Assembly (NCBI RefSeq): GCF_000212735.1
Contig: NC_015510.1
Coordinates: forward strand, 1,364,001 to 1,428,000
Direction of reading: 5' to 3'
DNA length: 64,000 nucleotides
DNA from: Haliscomenobacter hydrossis DSM 1100
Lineage (GTDB): Bacteria; Bacteroidota; Bacteroidia; Chitinophagales; Saprospiraceae
Shown here: positions 8,387 to 17,682 of the stretch, piece after piece
How positions within the stretch are numbered: position 1 is the first letter of the stretch
Layout of the letters: the number at the start of each line of letters is the position of its first letter
The notes under the pieces: generated by a model
The model's input: only the letters and a program-made list of their open reading frames with translations
Told to the model about the DNA's origin: nothing
Databases searched by the model: none
Made by a program: the position numbers and the translations under genes

Positions 8387-10810
8387 ATGAAGTACCGCTA
8401 CCTACATTCATTGGGTTTGTTTTTCCTATTCCTTTTGGCTTTTTTACCCATCCAATGCCAAGAGGTATACTTTTTCAACGACAGCAATAACCCGGGTTAT
8501 TACGATACCGGACTGGCCTTCAAATCCGGAAACAGCTTCATTGAACAAGCTGGAGGCAGCGGCGACAAAATTCCTACCGACGCCACTGCATTTCAAGGCC
8601 GCAACAGTTTGCGTTTGCGTTGGAATTCGCGCAGTGGTGGTGATTGGTCAGTATTGGTCATCGCTCCAGGATTTCCGTTCCAGGACATCAGCAACACCGA
8701 TACCCTGGCTTTTTGGGCTTACGCCCCCAACGGACTAAAACAGGCCGACTGGCCCAATCTATTCCTTGAAGGCGCTCCTGGGGCTACCAAAACCAGAAAA
8801 TACAGTCTTGCCAATTATGCCCCGGGTTTGGATGCCAAAGTGTGGACCTTAATCAAAATGCCCACCCGTGTTTTTTTTACCGATCCCAACCAAACCGCCA
8901 TCAATTTTAAGCAAATCAAAGCCGTGATTTTTGGCCAAAATGCCGCCGATGCGCAGGAGCATACCTTGCTCATCGACGAAGTACGTACCTACAAAGCCTC
9001 GGCCAATACCGTGTTGCTGAGGCCCGAGCAATTCCGTGCCAAAGGTTACGACAGCCACATTGAATTGCGCTGGAAAAATACGGGCAACCTCGGCGGTTCG
9101 GCATTCCGGGTTTACCGCTCTTTGGATGAAGGCAAAACCTTTAGTTTAATTGGTCAGACGGGTAAAAATGATAGCATTTACCTCGATTTTGTGCGGCCAT
9201 TGGGCCTCAATGTCAAGGCCAGTTACCGCATCACCAGCACCAGTGGCAGCGGCCAGGAAAGTTTGCCCAGTGCCATAGCCAGTACCGCTAGTTTCCCCAT
9301 GAGCGACGATCAATTGCTGGATATGGTTCAGGAGTATACCTTCCGCTATTTCTGGGATTTTGCCCATCCACAATCTGGTCTTATCCGCGAGCGGAATACT
9401 TCCGGCGATATCGTGACCATTGGAGGAACCGGATTTGGGGTCATGGCCATTCTGGTGGCCATCAAGCGTGGCTTCATTTCCCGGGAACAAGGTCGGGATC
9501 GCTTGTTAAAAATGCTCAGTTTTTTGGAAAAATCCGATCGTTTTAAAGGTGCTTTTCCCCATTGGATGAATGGCGCTACGGGAAAAACCGTCCCGTTCAG
9601 CCCCCGCGATGATGGCGGTGACCTGGTGGAGACTTCATTTTTATTTGAAGGATTACTCACTGCCCGCGAATATTTCTCTGGAGCAGGAACCATTGAAGAG
9701 CAACAATTGCGCGACAAAATAACCGGACTTTGGGAAGCCATCGACTGGAATTGGTACCGCCAGTATTACCAAAACTTCCTGTACTGGCATTGGTCACCCA
9801 CCCACCAGTTTGCCATGAATTTCCCGGTACGGGGTTGGAACGAAGGCATGATGGTTTATTTGCTGGCCATTGCGTCGCCTACACATGGAGTACCCGCAGG
9901 GCTTTATGAAAAAGGTTGGGCAGGCAACAGCAACTACGTCAACAACAATCTATATTACAGTGTTCTATTACCAGTGGGGCCTCCGCTGGGGGGGCCCCTA
10001 TTTTTTGCACACTATTCTTTCATGGGATTTGATCCACGTCCTGTCATCGATAGATACACCAATTATTTTACTCAAAACCGCAACCATACCCTCATCAACC
10101 GAGCCTACTGCATTGCCAACCCCAAGGGATTCAAAGGTTACAATGAAAATTGCTGGGGTCTTACGGCCAGCGACGATCCGGTACAAGGTTACCTGGCCCA
10201 TGAACCCAATGCCGGACCACAAGACAATGGTACCATCGCGCCTACTGCGGCCCTCGGTTCTTTCCCCTATACCCCAACGGAGTCTTTGGCTGCGCTTAAA
10301 CATTTTTACCGCGAATACGGAGCAAACTTATGGGGTCCCATGGGTTTTTATGACGCGTTTAACCCCCAACTCGATTGGTACGCCGACAGTTATCTGGCCA
10401 TCGACCAGGGTCCAATCATCAACATGATTGAAAACCAACGGAGTGGCCTGTTGTGGCAAGCTTTCATGTCTAACCAGGAAATCCTACAGGCTTTGAGTAA
10501 AATGGGGTTTTCAAGAGATGTGAGTAAGGTCAGTAGCATCAGTGCACCGAAATTACAACTCGTGGTTCACCCCAACCCGGTGGGAAATACCTTACATCTG
10601 GATTTTGTACAGCCCAACTCCGAAACCGTAAAGATTGACTTAGCCGATTCGGCTGGCCGTATCGTACATCGATTATTGGAACCTACCCGACTGAGTCCCG
10701 GACCTCAAAACAAACAGTTTTTATTGCCCGCACTGCCAGCAGGTGCCTACTTTCTGCAAATCAGTTCACCAACATATAAAACAGCTTATCCACTGGTCAT
10801 TTCGCAATAG
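8387..10810 (+). CDS. GH144-like (glucoamylase-domain) glucanase with T9SS sorting domain
   Basis: The ATG at 8387 (MKYRYLHSLGLFF) gives 807 residues; the GTG two codons earlier is less likely. After a signal peptide ending near LPIQCQ, residues to about 200 form a jelly-roll-like carbohydrate-binding region, followed by a fibronectin-III-like domain. From about residue 305 (DQLLDMVQEYTFRYFWDFAH) begins the (alpha/alpha)6 domain of Pfam PF10091, with FGVMAILVAIKRGFI, DDGGDLVETSFLFEGLL and MNFPVRGWNEGMMVYLLA. Characterised members (GH144, GH162) degrade beta-1,2-glucan. A T9SS C-terminal domain starts near 726 (VVHPNPVGNTLHLDF). It is followed after 32 nt by the seven-module protein and probably shares its transcript. 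Exact linkage specificity is inference. Confidence 0.85.
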   Translation: MKYRYLHSLGLFFLFLLAFLPIQCQEVYFFNDSNNPGYYDTGLAFKSGNSFIEQAGGSGDKIPTDATAFQGRNSLRLRWNSRSGGDWSVLVIAPGFPFQDISNTDTLAFWAYAPNGLKQADWPNLFLEGAPGATKTRKYSLANYAPGLDAKVWTLIKMPTRVFFTDPNQTAINFKQIKAVIFGQNAADAQEHTLLIDEVRTYKASANTVLLRPEQFRAKGYDSHIELRWKNTGNLGGSAFRVYRSLDEGKTFSLIGQTGKNDSIYLDFVRPLGLNVKASYRITSTSGSGQESLPSAIASTASFPMSDDQLLDMVQEYTFRYFWDFAHPQSGLIRERNTSGDIVTIGGTGFGVMAILVAIKRGFISREQGRDRLLKMLSFLEKSDRFKGAFPHWMNGATGKTVPFSPRDDGGDLVETSFLFEGLLTAREYFSGAGTIEEQQLRDKITGLWEAIDWNWYRQYYQNFLYWHWSPTHQFAMNFPVRGWNEGMMVYLLAIASPTHGVPAGLYEKGWAGNSNYVNNNLYYSVLLPVGPPLGGPLFFAHYSFMGFDPRPVIDRYTNYFTQNRNHTLINRAYCIANPKGFKGYNENCWGLTASDDPVQGYLAHEPNAGPQDNGTIAPTAALGSFPYTPTESLAALKHFYREYGANLWGPMGFYDAFNPQLDWYADSYLAIDQGPIINMIENQRSGLLWQAFMSNQEILQALSKMGFSRDVSKVSSISAPKLQLVVHPNPVGNTLHLDFVQPNSETVKIDLADSAGRIVHRLLEPTRLSPGPQNKQFLLPALPAGAYFLQISSPTYKTAYPLVISQ

Positions 10811-10842
10811 GTTCAGTACTTGAACCCAAAAAACGCAACAAC

Positions 10843-13800
10843 ATGAAAAAACATCTGCTCTTTTTTGCTGTGCTATTGTTCCCCTTATTGGGCATGGCTC
10901 AAGTCGTACTCGAAGACTTCGAGGGAGGCGCCAAGCTTCCCTGGACCGCCTTGGATGGTACATACTCAAGCATCGACAACCCTGCGGGGGGCAATACATT
11001 TGGGGTCAACAGCAGCGCCAAAGTAGGCTCCTACACCAAAAAAGCCGGGGCTGGCTATAGCCTTTTCCTGGCCGAGTTGCCAACCGCATTGGACCTCAGC
11101 ACCAATAACCTGTTCAAAATTCAGGTAAAAGCTGCGGTAGCTTCGGCTTTTATCCTGAAACTTGAAGGTACGAGTGGTTTTGTTGAAGCCACCAAAAACA
11201 TTGCCATCGCCGGTGAATGGATCGAGTACTCTTTTGATTTTAGCAAGGCGGCGGCTACGCCCAACCTGAAAAAAATCATTTTGTTTTTTGATCCAGGTGT
11301 TGACGCCAGTGCTGATACCTACCTTTTTGACAACCTTACCGTAAGCCCTGCCGGCCCTTGTGCGGGCGTTGCTCCTAGTGCCAATATCCTGGACGATTTT
11401 GAGTGCCAACGCAACATCGCCTACGGCCTTCCTGGCTTCGCCGACATCAGCGCGGTAGACAACCCGGACAAAACGGGAATCAACACCAGCGCGTCGGTAG
11501 GCCGCTACAAAGACACTGGAGGCGAATTCCACGCCATGGTCCTGGATTGGGGTGGCGCAATGCCCCTTGCTACCCGCAACGTCGTCAAAATCAAGGTGTG
11601 GGCTCCGGTGGCGGGCAATATGCTGGTAAAAATGGAAGCAGGAACCTCTCCTCAAAAAGAGTTAACTGTACCGATCACTGAAATCAACAAATGGGTAGAA
11701 TACACCGTCGACTTTAGCAGCCAGGCTGCGGCTAACCACACCAAACTGGTGTTTTTCTTCAATGCCGGTAAACTCCCTGGTGCCGACGACATTTATTACA
11801 TCGATGACATTTCACTGGATCCTGCCCCAACTTCACTGGTCTATGAAGATTTTGAAGGCGGCGCCAAACTGAACTGGAACCCAATCGATGGTTCGTTTGT
11901 GGTGGTTCCAAACCCTCCTGGTGGCGATACGCTCAAGATCAACAGCAGCACACAAGTAGGTGCTTACACCAAAAAAGCGGGTGCTGGTTATAGCCTTTTT
12001 CAGGCCGAACTGGCTCAGCCCATCGATTTGTCGATCTACAACGTGTTCAAAGTTCAAGTGAAAACCGCAGCGCCAACATCGGTATTGCTCAAATTGGAAG
12101 GTCCAAATGGCTTTGTTGAAGGGACCAACAACATTGCGGTCAAAGACCAATGGGTAGAATACTCCTTCAACTTCAGTAAATCGGCTGCCCTGAAGGGCCT
12201 AAACAAAATCATCCTGTTTTTCGACCCAGGAGTTGACGCCAGCGCGGATACCTATTTGTTCGACAACCTGATCGCCGTTCCAGCCGGAGCTTGCGCCGGG
12301 GTTGAAAAAAATCCAGACATCCTGGACGACTTCGAATGCCAGCGCAACATCGCCTATGCTCAACCTGGTTTTGACGACATCACAGCGGTTGACAACCCCG
12401 ACAAATTTGGCGCCAACCTGAGCGCCAAAGTGGGTCGTTACAAAGATGTAGGTGGGGAATTCCATGCCTTGGTGATGGATTGGGGCGGAAGTATTCCACT
12501 GAAAGACCGCAACCAGGTGAAAGTAAAAGTATGGGCTCCCGTTGCGGGCAACCTCTTGTTCAAACTGGAAGGAGGTACTTCTGGTGGAGAAGAAGAATCC
12601 ATTGCCATTACTGAACTAAACAAATGGGTAGAATACACTGCCGATTTCAGCAGCCAGGAAAATGCCAACCACACCAAAATTGTCTTCTTTTTCAATGCCG
12701 GCAAGTTGCCTGGTGCCAACGACATCTACTATGTTGACGACATCAGTCTGGTCGCTAAAGAGAAGAGCAGTGCCCTGGAAGATTTTGAAGATGGTGCCAT
12801 CTTGGGCTGGGAGTCCTTGGGCGCTGACGCAGTTTTTGGCAAGTACAATGGTGATATTCCCAACCCGGATAAAGTGGGGAACACTTCCTCTTTCGTTGGC
12901 TCATATACCAAAGGTAGTTCCAAACTGGGCGGTTTGAAAGCACTGTTGCCACAAGGTTTTACTTTGGCCGATTTGCCACAAGTTAACCTGCAAGTTTGGG
13001 CACCTACTGGTGCGAAAAATTTGACCCTGCGTTTGATCTCAACCGCAGAAGGGGTAAAAGAAATCATTCGTCCAATTGATGCAACTGGCAAGTGGGTGGA
13101 TTTGAATTTCAACTTCAGCAATTTCAAAAACATCACCGACTTCGAACGCGTAGAAATCGTATTTGATGCTGATTTGACTTCTACCGCAACCTGGTACTTT
13201 GACAACCTGACCCAAACGGTTTCTACGGTGAATCTTTGTGAAGGAGTTGTTGCTGTTGCGGGACAAGTAGACGACTTTGAATGCCAACGCAATTACTCCA
13301 AAGTTTCTACTACGGGCGGTGATTTCCTCAAAGTGATCAACAACCCTGATCCTAGTGGAATCAACGCTTCAGCTAGCGACAAAGTAGGGGCATACACCGA
13401 TCCCAAGGATGAATACTCGGCTATTGTGTACGAGTTCGGCCAGCCCATCGATTTGTCTGTATTGAATCAGTTGCAGATCAAAATCTGGTCACCGAAAGCT
13501 GTACCTCTTTTGTTCAAACTCGAAGGAGGCACCCAAGTGGAAGTATTTTCGGCAGTTGCGGCTGGCGATACCCGCAAGTGGGTACAATACTCCATTGACT
13601 TGAGTGCAGGAATAGGCAAAGGAAATACCAAATTGACCATTTTCTTCAATGTGGCCCAATTGCCTACTGAAAATGATGTGTACTACATCGATGACCTGGA
13701 ATTCCGCAGAGCACCTTATACTTCTTGTATTTCCAACTTCGAAACTGCACTGGACAACCTGGGCGGCTGGCAATATTTTGCCAACGGCACCCTCGATGGA

Positions 13801-14502
13801 CAAAAGGTAAATGTCATCGTGGACAATCCAAGCAAAACAGGCATCAACACCAGCAACAAGGTAGCCGAATTCATCGAACGCCCTGGAGGTGAACCTTTCG
13901 CAGGCTACTTCAACGATGCCCTTCCCGCATCTATTTCGATGGGAACCAACAAGAAGGTCACCATGAAAGTGTTGATGGATCACGAGGCTGATGTAGTGCT
14001 CAAATTGGAGCGTAGTTTCCCTGCAAATACCGCTCCCAACACCGGAGATACCAAGGTAAAATACACCACTCCAAATCAGTGGCAAGAATTGACCTGGGAT
14101 TTCACTACGCTGAACATTCCAAACGGTGCTGTTTACACCACCTTGTCCATAATTATGGATTTCGGCACCGTACCAACTACCGAAAAACGCTACTACTTTG
14201 ATGACCTCGCCATTGGCGACAAGTCTTGTAGTGCTGTCCCTGTAGGTGTACGCGATGTGGTGTTGGCGAACCTGAAAGTTTATCCAAACCCGGTGATCAG
14301 CGAGTTGATCATCGAAAATGGCAGCGAACTGTATGGCTATGACGTTTTTAATGCACTCGGACAAAAAGTGTATTCACTGCGCACCAGTGGCCAAAGCAAT
14401 GTCAATCTGAATACCTCCAACCTGGAGCACGGCATGTACATCCTGGCTGGATACGATAAAAATGGCTTGATGAAGGCCAAGACGAAGTTTGTTAAGCAGT
14501 AA
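10843..14502 (+). CDS. Seven-module secreted carbohydrate-binding-like protein with T9SS domain
   Basis: This is a 1219-residue protein with a signal peptide (MKKHLLFFAVLLFPLLGMAQ). The body consists of seven beta-sandwich modules of about 155-165 residues, each opening with a DFE motif and closing with a FDNL or IDDI strand. They alternate in type: A (EDFEGGAKLPW, EDFEGGAKLNW, EDFEDGAILGW) and B (DDFECQRNIAY twice, DDFECQRNYSK), then a divergent seventh (SNFETALDNLGGWQYF). B modules carry two conserved cysteines. The fold resembles galactose-binding or CBM modules, so glycan binding is inferred. From about residue 1144 (LKVYPNPVISELIIENG) there is a T9SS sorting domain, so it should be exported and surface-attached. 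It lies between the GH144-like enzyme and SusC. Confidence 0.8.
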   Translation: MKKHLLFFAVLLFPLLGMAQVVLEDFEGGAKLPWTALDGTYSSIDNPAGGNTFGVNSSAKVGSYTKKAGAGYSLFLAELPTALDLSTNNLFKIQVKAAVASAFILKLEGTSGFVEATKNIAIAGEWIEYSFDFSKAAATPNLKKIILFFDPGVDASADTYLFDNLTVSPAGPCAGVAPSANILDDFECQRNIAYGLPGFADISAVDNPDKTGINTSASVGRYKDTGGEFHAMVLDWGGAMPLATRNVVKIKVWAPVAGNMLVKMEAGTSPQKELTVPITEINKWVEYTVDFSSQAAANHTKLVFFFNAGKLPGADDIYYIDDISLDPAPTSLVYEDFEGGAKLNWNPIDGSFVVVPNPPGGDTLKINSSTQVGAYTKKAGAGYSLFQAELAQPIDLSIYNVFKVQVKTAAPTSVLLKLEGPNGFVEGTNNIAVKDQWVEYSFNFSKSAALKGLNKIILFFDPGVDASADTYLFDNLIAVPAGACAGVEKNPDILDDFECQRNIAYAQPGFDDITAVDNPDKFGANLSAKVGRYKDVGGEFHALVMDWGGSIPLKDRNQVKVKVWAPVAGNLLFKLEGGTSGGEEESIAITELNKWVEYTADFSSQENANHTKIVFFFNAGKLPGANDIYYVDDISLVAKEKSSALEDFEDGAILGWESLGADAVFGKYNGDIPNPDKVGNTSSFVGSYTKGSSKLGGLKALLPQGFTLADLPQVNLQVWAPTGAKNLTLRLISTAEGVKEIIRPIDATGKWVDLNFNFSNFKNITDFERVEIVFDADLTSTATWYFDNLTQTVSTVNLCEGVVAVAGQVDDFECQRNYSKVSTTGGDFLKVINNPDPSGINASASDKVGAYTDPKDEYSAIVYEFGQPIDLSVLNQLQIKIWSPKAVPLLFKLEGGTQVEVFSAVAAGDTRKWVQYSIDLSAGIGKGNTKLTIFFNVAQLPTENDVYYIDDLEFRRAPYTSCISNFETALDNLGGWQYFANGTLDGQKVNVIVDNPSKTGINTSNKVAEFIERPGGEPFAGYFNDALPASISMGTNKKVTMKVLMDHEADVVLKLERSFPANTAPNTGDTKVKYTTPNQWQELTWDFTTLNIPNGAVYTTLSIIMDFGTVPTTEKRYYFDDLAIGDKSCSAVPVGVRDVVLANLKVYPNPVISELIIENGSELYGYDVFNALGQKVYSLRTSGQSNVNLNTSNLEHGMYILAGYDKNGLMKAKTKFVKQ
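10904..12771 (+). repeat. Tandem duplication of a two-module (A-B) coding unit
   Basis: The A1-B1 segment (10904-11838) and the A2-B2 segment (11839-12771) are very similar at both DNA and protein level, for example KKAGAGYSLF and FFDPGVDASADTYLFDNL in both copies. The third pair (12772-13725) is clearly more diverged. This indicates a recent in-frame duplication of a pair of modules rather than of single modules. Confidence 0.85.
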
Positions 14503-14503
14503 A

Positions 14504-14588
14504 GTTCGAGGGTTCGGGGGTTCGAAGGTTTGGGAGTTCAAGGGGTAACCTTCGAACCCCCGAACCTTCGAACCCCCCGAACCCCTAA
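14504..14588. repeat. Intergenic inverted repeat built of 8-bp GTTCGRGG words
   Basis: Immediately after the stop of the seven-module gene come five 8-bp units (gttcgagg, gttcgggg, gttcgaag, gtttggga, gttcaagg), then an inverted set of the same word. A perfect 20-bp stem pairs 14511-14530 with 14547-14566 around a 16-nt loop. The right arm ends 12 nt before the SusC ATG. It could fold in the mRNA between the two genes. Confidence 0.85.
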
Positions 14589-14599
14589 AAAAACATGGT

Positions 14600-17563
14600 A
14601 TGCGACTCCTATACACTCTGCTCCTACTCAGCGCCACTTGTTTTACCCAAGTACTGGCTCAGGTTACCATCACCGGGAAGGTAACCGACGAAAAAAAAGA
14701 GGCGCTCATCGGCGTCAATATTTTAGTAAAAAACTCTACCCTTGGCGGGGTCACTGACCTTGAGGGTAATTACAGTTTTGAAGTTCCGGACGCAGAGGCC
14801 ACACTGGTTTTTTCCTATACTGGTTTTCAAACCCAAGAAATTTCCATCAAAGGCCGCAGCAGCCTGGACGTGGTGATGAGTGAAGCCACGCTGATGATCA
14901 ACGAAGTGGTGGTCGTCGGCTACGGCACCCAACGCAAAAGCGACCTCACCGGCTCGGTCGGTTCCATCAAATCAAGTGAATTACAAAAAGTAGCGGCTTC
15001 CAATGTAACTCAGGCGCTACAAGGAAAAATCGCAGGTGTCAACGTAAGTTCGGCCTCTGGTCGCCCCGGCGAAGGGCCGGTTATCCGCATCCGTGGCACC
15101 GGAACCCTGAACAATGCCAATCCCATTTACGTAGTCGATGGCCTCATCCTCGACAACATCGACTTCCTCAACCCCAGCGACATCGAGAGCATGGAAGTAC
15201 TCAAAGATGCTTCTGCTGCGGCAATTTATGGTACCCGTGGTGCCAATGGTGTGGTGCTCATCACCACCCGCAAAGGTATTCGTGGCCAAAAAGCCCACTT
15301 CAGCTTCAATGCTTACAATGGAATCCAGCAAGTGGGTAAAAGAATTGATTTGGCCAATGGTACAGAATACGCCAGTTTGGTCAATGAATTTTACCGCAAT
15401 GTGGGTGGTGCGCCACCTTATGCCAATCCCGAAGCTTTTGGAGAAGGCACCGACTGGCAGGACATCATTTTCCGCGATGCCTCCATCCAAAACTACAACC
15501 TCAGTGTGCGGGGCGGCTCCGAAGCGATGACGTACAGCATCAGTGGTGACGCCTTTTTGCAGGACGGGATCATCCGCACTTCTAATTTCAACCGCTATTC
15601 CTTGCGGGTCAACAACGAATACAACCTCGTCAAAGGGGTAAAACTGGGACACAACCTGGCCTTCATCTCCAGCGCCAGCAACCGCGAACCCGGAGGAATT
15701 GTGTTCAACTCCTACGCCGCCGATCCTACCGTAATTGCCCTCGACGAAAACGGCAAATTCGGCAGCACCTCTACCAACTCCAACGTCAGCAACCCCGCCG
15801 CCCAGTTGCGCTACAACAGCTACAACCGTGGTTACGGCCAACAACTGAATGGAAACGCCTACATCGAAATTTACCCCATTAAAAACCTGACTGCCCGCAG
15901 CAGTTTTGGCTTCAACAGCCTCAACAACCGCGGTAAGGGCTACGAACCGCAATTTGAAGTAGACGACAAACAGCGCAACCCCCAAAGCCGTGTCTCCGCT
16001 GAGTTTTCGCGCTACAACGACTGGCAGTGGGAAAATACCCTGAACTATTCCCGCGAAATTGGCGTCCATCGCTTCAGTATACTGGCCGGTTACACCCAAC
16101 AAGCCCGCAGTGGAGAGCGCATCGGTGGCTCCCGCCAACGCCTGATTGGCGATACCGAAGAGTTCTTTTACCTGGATGCGGGCGATGTTGAAACCGCCAC
16201 CAATTACAACATTGGCAACAACCCCGAACGTTACCAATCCGTACTGTTTCGGGCCAATTACAACTTCAAAGAGCGTTACCTCTTTACCGCTACTTTCCGC
16301 CGGGATGGATCTTCCAAGTTTGGCTCCGAAAGACGTTACGGCAATTTCCCCGCCTTTGCCGTGGCCTGGCGGGTGATCGAAGAGCCATTTATGAAAAACC
16401 AGAACTTCCTCGACAACCTCAAGCTGCGCGCCAGCTGGGGTCGTTTGGGCAACGATAAATTTCCTTCCGATGCGGCCATTCCCACGGTCACCAATAACCT
16501 GAGTGCGGTATTTGGCAATACCGAAAGCCTGAATTTTGGCGCGTCGCTGATTTCGTTGGCCAACCCATTTTTGCAGTGGGAAGAAACCAATAGTACCGAC
16601 CTGGGTGCAGAATTGGGTTTTCTGAACAATCGACTGACTTTGGAAGTGGAGTACTACCAGCGCAATACCAACAAAATTTTGGTGCCCGTACCCATCCCCG
16701 ACTACGTGGGCTCGGCCTCCAACCCTTTTGTAAATGCCGCTGATGTGCGCAACTCCGGATTTGACTTTACCCTGAATTACCGCAACACGGTGGGTAAACT
16801 CACTTACCGTGTTGGCGCACTGGCTTCAACGCTGAAAAACGAAGTACTTTCCCTGGGAACTGGAAACGAGGCACTCTTTGCCACCGCTACCCGCACCATT
16901 GTAGGTCAGTCCATTGGTTCATTCTACGGCTTTAAAGTTGTCGGGGTATATCAAAACGCGGAAGAAATTGCGCAAAACCCGACGCGTGAAGCTGTTGCTC
17001 CCGGCGATTTGCGTTTTGAAGATACCAATGGGGATGGCATTGTCGATTCACAAGATCGTACCTATCTGGGTAGCTCCATTCCGAACTTGATCTATGGTTT
17101 CAATTTTGGGGTTGACGTCTATGGATTTGATTTTTCCGTAGATTTCAATGGATTAAGTGGCAACAAAATCTACAACGGTAAAAGGGCTGCCCGTGGTTTT
17201 GGCATTCCCAACTACGAAGCGTCCTTCCTCGAGCGTTGGACGGGGCCTGGCACTTCCAACTTTGAACCACGCATCACCAATGGTGGTTATAATTACCAGG
17301 TGTCGGATCGCTTCCTGGAAGATGGTTCGTTTTTCCGCCTGCGCAGTGCCGTACTGGGATACAGCTTGCCCAAAAAGTTGGTTGAGCGCATCAAACTGAA
17401 CAGCTTGCGGATCTACGCCAGCGGGAACAACATTTTTACCTGGGCAAAATACAGTGGTTTTACACCCGAAATCTCCAGTGACAACGTATTACAAGTAGGG
17501 ATCGATGGTGGTGTGTATCCGCTGTCGCGTACCTGGTTAGCTGGAATCAATATTTCTTTTTAA
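14600..17563 (+). CDS. SusC/RagA-type TonB-dependent outer-membrane receptor
   Basis: This is a 987-residue protein with a signal peptide ending near VLAQ, a carboxypeptidase-regulatory-like domain (VTITGKVTDEKKEALIGVNI, about 21-105), the SusC family linker MINEVVVVGYGTQRKSDLTG, a plug domain with GVNVSSASGRPGEGPVIRIRG and NPIYVVDG, and a long beta-barrel ending in the aromatic C-terminus WLAGINISF. It should import oligosaccharides with its SusD partner, powered by TonB. It lies downstream of two glucanase-type genes and upstream of SusD, separated from SusD by a 119-nt gap holding a strong hairpin. The likely ligand is a glucan oligosaccharide, inferred from the neighbours. Confidence 0.95.
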   Translation: MRLLYTLLLLSATCFTQVLAQVTITGKVTDEKKEALIGVNILVKNSTLGGVTDLEGNYSFEVPDAEATLVFSYTGFQTQEISIKGRSSLDVVMSEATLMINEVVVVGYGTQRKSDLTGSVGSIKSSELQKVAASNVTQALQGKIAGVNVSSASGRPGEGPVIRIRGTGTLNNANPIYVVDGLILDNIDFLNPSDIESMEVLKDASAAAIYGTRGANGVVLITTRKGIRGQKAHFSFNAYNGIQQVGKRIDLANGTEYASLVNEFYRNVGGAPPYANPEAFGEGTDWQDIIFRDASIQNYNLSVRGGSEAMTYSISGDAFLQDGIIRTSNFNRYSLRVNNEYNLVKGVKLGHNLAFISSASNREPGGIVFNSYAADPTVIALDENGKFGSTSTNSNVSNPAAQLRYNSYNRGYGQQLNGNAYIEIYPIKNLTARSSFGFNSLNNRGKGYEPQFEVDDKQRNPQSRVSAEFSRYNDWQWENTLNYSREIGVHRFSILAGYTQQARSGERIGGSRQRLIGDTEEFFYLDAGDVETATNYNIGNNPERYQSVLFRANYNFKERYLFTATFRRDGSSKFGSERRYGNFPAFAVAWRVIEEPFMKNQNFLDNLKLRASWGRLGNDKFPSDAAIPTVTNNLSAVFGNTESLNFGASLISLANPFLQWEETNSTDLGAELGFLNNRLTLEVEYYQRNTNKILVPVPIPDYVGSASNPFVNAADVRNSGFDFTLNYRNTVGKLTYRVGALASTLKNEVLSLGTGNEALFATATRTIVGQSIGSFYGFKVVGVYQNAEEIAQNPTREAVAPGDLRFEDTNGDGIVDSQDRTYLGSSIPNLIYGFNFGVDVYGFDFSVDFNGLSGNKIYNGKRAARGFGIPNYEASFLERWTGPGTSNFEPRITNGGYNYQVSDRFLEDGSFFRLRSAVLGYSLPKKLVERIKLNSLRIYASGNNIFTWAKYSGFTPEISSDNVLQVGIDGGVYPLSRTWLAGINISF

Positions 17564-17565
17564 AA

Positions 17566-17675
17566 GTTGAGAAGGTTGAGAGAGGTTGAGGAAGGTTGAG
17601 GCTGCCGCAAACGACGTTGACAGAAGCTCGCGGCAGCCTCAACCTTCCTCAACCTTCCTCAACCTCCCTAAACCA
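17566..17675. repeat. Inverted repeat of GGTTGAGGAA words in the susC-susD gap
   Basis: Tandem words of about 10 bp (GGTTGAGGAA type) form a left arm, mirrored on the right. The stem 17584-17608 pairs perfectly with 17630-17654 (25 bp) around a 21-nt loop, and partial pairing extends outward on both sides. The element starts 3 nt after the SusC stop and ends 8 nt before the SusD ATG, so any polycistronic message must contain the hairpin. Confidence 0.88.
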
Positions 17676-17682
17676 AAAACTT

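Noticed and set aside
15017-16237. 406-residue open frame opposite susC
   Set aside because: It is a shadow of the well-supported SusC gene, with Val/Gly-rich composition and no domain.
17596-17682. Longer SusD start
   Set aside because: It would translate the hairpin and hide the lipoprotein signal that begins at 17683.
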